DNA from: CAIZGX01 sp046048875
Lineage (GTDB): Bacteria; Bacteroidota; Bacteroidia; Flavobacteriales_D; Sanyastnellaceae
Assembly: GCA_046048875.1 (NCBI GenBank)
Contig: JBJOFG010000001.1
Coordinates: 139,257 to 203,256, forward strand
Reading direction: 5' to 3'
Length of the DNA stretch: 64,000 nucleotides
Shown here: one piece after another, positions 60,657 to 64,000 of the stretch
Position numbering within the stretch: position 1 is the first letter of the stretch
Layout of the letters: every line of letters begins with the position of its first letter
Translations under genes and position numbers: made by a program
Notes under the pieces: model-generated
Database searches by the model: none
What the model saw: the letters and a program-made list of their open reading frames with translations, nothing else
Told to the model about the DNA's origin: nothing

Positions 60657-60766
60657 ACCTTCTTTGAAGGATGACGGCGAAGCCGATGACACCAAAATTG
60701 TTGACCGCGGAGCGGATGACCCTTCGGGATAACACATTTCATGTGATGACGAACAAGTTCGATGAC
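60657..60766. repeat. Hairpin-leaf array, spacer GATGAC
   Basis: GATGAC copies separate GGCGAAGCC, a partly decayed unit, CGCGGAGCG, CCTTCGGG, ACATTTCATGT and GAACAAGTTC, preceded by CTTCTTTGAAG. Two spacers are degenerate (GAC and ATAAC). The spacer matches the array at 9113 in the same orientation. ACATTTCATGT is the perfect form of the mismatched ACATTTCACGT there. The array lies about 110 bases upstream of the large secreted-protein gene. Confidence 0.85.
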
Positions 60767-60873
60767 CGTGTCAGAAATTCTGAGATTTCAAGAGTAAACT
60801 AATTTTTGTTGAAACTTTCTTAAATTGTTTAAGTATAATTATGTTTAGTAAGTACTTTCGCAAAAATTTTTTT

Positions 60874-63800
60874 ATGAAAATAAGGCTATTTACTTTCCTC
60901 TTGGTGTTATCTGCTGCAGGCAATACTTTGTTTTCTCAAATAACCATAAATAACGCTGTTTGGCAGTACGGAGCGAACTATGTAGGTAATCCCAACGGAA
61001 ATGGAATGGATAATTTGCGTGCCGGGACAACTTTTGGAATCATCAACATAATGTTTTCAAATGTTATAGAGCTTTCAAGTAACAACGTATCTTGTCTGGC
61101 AATTATTGAAACCAATGATGGGCAGTCATTTAGTATTCAGGGAACTATTATCGGGAGAAATAACGGCGGAACGACAACTACGTTTTTCTGGAGTGTGGAT
61201 CCAGGCAACTCATTATCGTTGAATGTAGCGAATAGCACTCCATTACTTTTAACGAATAGTGCAACGGCGGTGGGCAATACAGGAGTGCCACCTTCATCAG
61301 GAGCAACATTCAACGGTTTAGCTGTAGTTAAAGTAGGTGCTAATGTGACATACACTGGAGGTACAAATTTGAATGGAAACTCGGGTAATATTGTAGCAGA
61401 TTTCAATGCCTACACGGCATCCATTCCGCAAATTGCCACTAATGCTCAATCTAGCGTTACGAATGTTCAAGTAAACGGATGGGGTGGGGTTGCTACTGTA
61501 CCATCGGGAGCAGGAACAGTGGTTGAGGTAGGTATTTTTTATCATACTTCAACACTTGTGAACTCCGGAGGGAGTACAACTCCTGTAACTTCTACTGGTA
61601 CGAAATTAGCCATGACCTACCCAGGTTCAGGAGTTAATTTTTCTTCCAACACCACAGGATTGGCGCCGAATACAACTTATTATTACAGGGCTTATGTAGT
61701 TATAGGAACTACTTACTACCAAGGCTTGGTAAAATCGTTCACCACTTGCGCAAATACACCTGAACCTACTGTTACGAGCTCACAATCATTTTGTTCTTCC
61801 AGTTCGCCCACAATAGCTTCACTGGTAGCTTCAACCAACGTTTCTGGAGGTTCGTTGAAATGGTATTCGGCCAGCTCGGGAGGTTCGGCATTGTCTACTT
61901 CACAAGCATTGCCTACTGGCACCACAACCTATTATGTTTCTCAAACGGCTTGTGTATCGGTGGAAAGCGCAACACGTGCAGCTGTTACAGCAGTTGTAAC
62001 TGCAGGACCAGTTGCGGGAAGTATTGGTTACACTGGAAGTTCAAATATTTGTTACGCAGATTCAAAACAACTTTCGCTCTCTGGTCACTCTGGCAACATT
62101 CAATGGCAATCTTCAAGCTCATTGGCGGGGACTTATTCAGATTTAAGCGGATCTACCACGTCTTCCTTAAATACAGGTTCATTAACTACAACTGCGTATT
62201 ACAGAGCGAAAGTAAGCAGCGCGAGTTGTCCTGCGGTGTATTCAACCGCACAAGAGGTAGTTGTAAATATTCCTGTATATTCCTACAACACGAATTCTGG
62301 TCCGTGGACTACGATAAATAATTGGAACTTAAGTTGTGATAATGGAACTACCTATTCTTTGGCAGTTACCGAACCAAGCACGCCTTCTATTTCATACATC
62401 AACAGCGGTCAAACCGTTTCTACATCGAACCTGAGTATTGCTGCTCAGAATTTTGTAACCGTGAAGTCTGGCGGAAAACTTACCGTTACAGGCACATTGA
62501 ATAACAATGGCGTTTTTAAAGTTGAATCGGGAGGAAGTTTTCTTCAACCCGTAGGGTCAACACAAACGGGCATCGGAACTTATATTGCCGAGCGATACAT
62601 GACCGGCGCAGGTGGAACAACACCGAACGGTCGCCATTGGTATATAGCTCCTCCAATGACCGGCGCAACTTCTATTGCAGTAGATGCCGCGAGTGCAAAC
62701 AACAAACTTTGGATGTATCATGAAAATCCGACAGAAAATTCACCTCAAGGTCAAGGGTATCAAGAAATAACCACAAACAGTGTCGTTTTAACCCAAGGAA
62801 GAGGTTACGTGTTTAGAGGTGGAGCAAACGGAACGTATGCCTTCAGTTCAAATAACTTTGGAAACGGAAACGTAACCATTACTGCGAGCCATACTGCGGG
62901 AACGCCTAAACCAGGGTTCAATCTTTTGGCTAATCCTTACCCTTCGCATTTCAGTTGGGATCAGTTGTACAACTCAACGGTGACAAACGGAACTTCTCCG
63001 TTATACCCTACTATTTGGTACAGAACGGCAAATGGCAGCAACACCATGCTTTACGATACATACAACACTACTCTTGGTGTTGGAACCGGAAACAATGGAA
63101 CACAAGTAACCGGCACATTAGCTCCTTTGCAGTCTTGTTGGCTTCGTGTTCAAAGTGGAAATCCAAGTATTACCATAACGGCAACGAACGCTATGCGCTC
63201 TCATGGCAATCAGAACTTCATGAATCTAATCCCAGCAACCATTCGATTAAGTATTACTAACGGAACCGTAAAAGACGAAACCCTCGTTGTGCTAAAAGAC
63301 GATCTAACCAATGCCTTCGATTACAGAGATTCTGGTAAAGAAATACCATCTACTACACTACCACAATTGTACTCTCTTGAGGGTAATACCAAAGTAGCTA
63401 TTAATGGAATTGCAAATGCATTAACAAAAGACTCTCTTGTTCTTGGTGTGCAAATTCCTATGGCAGGAACGTATACCATGAATTGCTCGGAATTTACTTT
63501 CTCCGATCTTGCTTACCTTGAAGACAAGCTAACAGGAGCATATATTGAATTGAGTAATACGACCGTTTACAACTTTACTAGTGCAGCCGGTACATTCAAC
63601 AACCGTTTTGTCTTACACTTTGCACCAAATGTACCAGGTGCTTCTGCCGGTAACCCAATAGCAATGCCTACGAGCAACTGGCCGACTTGCAACAGCGTTA
63701 CGAGCTCAGACAGTTGGCATTCGTTCAACGCAACGTCTGAAGGTGTTAGCATTGAAGTCACTTCTACTGTAACAAACGTAACTGTTTTGCTTCAAGATGC

Positions 63801-64000
63801 ATTTGGAAACATTGTAGCGGAAGAGAACGCAGTAAACGGTATCGGTAACGAGACGTTGAACTTCTTCGGACTAACTGCCGGACAAACATACAAAGTAGGT
63901 GTTCGCAACAACATCAGCAGCCAACCAACAGGAACATATGGCATCTGCGTAAAATCATTGAAGCGCGGTGGATGTGACTACGGAGCAGGTCCATATAGCC
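60874..64000 (+). CDS. Large secreted Ig-like/adhesin protein (partial, C-terminus beyond window)
   Basis: The frame starts with ATG at 60874 and stays open to the window end, giving at least 1042 residues. The N-terminus is a signal peptide ending in TLFSQ. Two Ig-like domains of a kind common in Bacteroidota surface proteins follow at about residues 298-378 and 380-470, seen in GGSLKWYSASSGGSAL then YYVSQTACVSVESA, and in GNIQWQSSSSLAGTYSDL then TAYYRAKVSSASC. Next are PWTTINNWNLSCDNG and a beta-rich region with HWYIAPPMTG and GFNLLANPYPSHFSWD. Such proteins are usually exported by the type IX system, but the C-terminal sorting domain would lie outside the window. Composition is rich in threonine, serine, glycine and asparagine. 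Confidence 0.85.
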   Translation, partial: MKIRLFTFLLVLSAAGNTLFSQITINNAVWQYGANYVGNPNGNGMDNLRAGTTFGIINIMFSNVIELSSNNVSCLAIIETNDGQSFSIQGTIIGRNNGGTTTTFFWSVDPGNSLSLNVANSTPLLLTNSATAVGNTGVPPSSGATFNGLAVVKVGANVTYTGGTNLNGNSGNIVADFNAYTASIPQIATNAQSSVTNVQVNGWGGVATVPSGAGTVVEVGIFYHTSTLVNSGGSTTPVTSTGTKLAMTYPGSGVNFSSNTTGLAPNTTYYYRAYVVIGTTYYQGLVKSFTTCANTPEPTVTSSQSFCSSSSPTIASLVASTNVSGGSLKWYSASSGGSALSTSQALPTGTTTYYVSQTACVSVESATRAAVTAVVTAGPVAGSIGYTGSSNICYADSKQLSLSGHSGNIQWQSSSSLAGTYSDLSGSTTSSLNTGSLTTTAYYRAKVSSASCPAVYSTAQEVVVNIPVYSYNTNSGPWTTINNWNLSCDNGTTYSLAVTEPSTPSISYINSGQTVSTSNLSIAAQNFVTVKSGGKLTVTGTLNNNGVFKVESGGSFLQPVGSTQTGIGTYIAERYMTGAGGTTPNGRHWYIAPPMTGATSIAVDAASANNKLWMYHENPTENSPQGQGYQEITTNSVVLTQGRGYVFRGGANGTYAFSSNNFGNGNVTITASHTAGTPKPGFNLLANPYPSHFSWDQLYNSTVTNGTSPLYPTIWYRTANGSNTMLYDTYNTTLGVGTGNNGTQVTGTLAPLQSCWLRVQSGNPSITITATNAMRSHGNQNFMNLIPATIRLSITNGTVKDETLVVLKDDLTNAFDYRDSGKEIPSTTLPQLYSLEGNTKVAINGIANALTKDSLVLGVQIPMAGTYTMNCSEFTFSDLAYLEDKLTGAYIELSNTTVYNFTSAAGTFNNRFVLHFAPNVPGASAGNPIAMPTSNWPTCNSVTSSDSWHSFNATSEGVSIEVTSTVTNVTVLLQDAFGNIVAEENAVNGIGNETLNFFGLTAGQTYKVGVRNNISSQPTGTYGICVKSLKRGGCDYGAGPYS

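Noticed and set aside
60455..60742. A leftward open frame of 95 residues downstream of the array-rich gap
   Set aside because: It spans two hairpin clusters and has no recognisable protein character.
60780..60873. A Bacteroidota-type promoter (TAnnTTTG with an upstream TTTG) before the large secreted gene
   Set aside because: TATGTTTA at 60840 is close to the -7 element, but no TTG or TTTG lies at a suitable distance, so the match is too weak to list.

Overview
The window looks like a chromosomal segment of a Bacteroidota bacterium, probably of the Flavobacteriales. The reasons are a DUF2480 gene, a TM2 protein with a signal peptide, a class I fructose-1,6-bisphosphatase, an UpxY-type NusG paralogue in front of a polysaccharide operon, a secreted adhesin-like protein with Ig-like domains, and the near absence of strong Shine-Dalgarno sequences. 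Lineage below phylum is inference. No rRNA, tRNA, transposase, integrase or CRISPR was recognised.

Left flank (1-15225): an ordinary housekeeping region. It holds two LPS-type glycosyltransferases, a TM2 protein, fbp, rsmA, a CvpA-like protein, an RsmF-like rRNA methyltransferase, a large AsmA-like protein, a signal-peptide superoxide dismutase, a DUF2480 protein, a divergent NeuB-family protein, ispD, oligopeptidase B and a membrane histidine kinase.

Centre (15850-57170): a surface-polysaccharide locus. Wza-like lipoprotein and Wzc-like tyrosine kinase genes come first, then gmd and an UpxY/NusG-like antiterminator. Next is a tightly packed operon of about 30 co-directional genes (21215-54619). 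It encodes a nucleotide-sugar dehydrogenase and epimerase, a sialic-type set (neuB, neuC, neuA), a pseudaminic-type set (pseB, pseC, pseF, pseI, two GNAT acetyltransferases; no pseG seen), an amidotransferase/HisH/HisF set for acetamidino groups, two AsnB-type amidotransferases, an ABC flippase, a Wzy polymerase, about ten glycosyltransferases, a TupA-like ATP-grasp protein and a WecA/WbpL-type initiating transferase. A NeuD-like acyltransferase, rfbB and rfbA close the locus. The operon is clearly more AT-rich than its flanks, which suggests horizontal acquisition.

Right flank (57175-64000): a PF14907-type nucleotidyltransferase, a phosphohexomutase, and the start of a large secreted protein cut by the window edge.

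The most unusual content is a family of hairpin-leaf arrays that fills nearly every gap of more than about 90 bases outside the AT-rich operon. Each array has a short constant spacer (for example GTCATC, CGAATG, CCCTCG, TCAA or AAGGT). Between the spacers sit small perfect hairpins whose stems all differ and whose loops are mostly GNA or its complement TNC. Some arrays reverse their spacer half way, so the whole array can fold into a branched tree. Three copies of one tree element surround gmd. Two of them begin exactly at the stop codons of wzc and gmd, and another array supplies the stop codon of the superoxide dismutase. One array with a 12-base period lies in frame inside the phosphohexomutase and is translated as a tetrapeptide repeat. 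I do not know a described repeat family that matches this.
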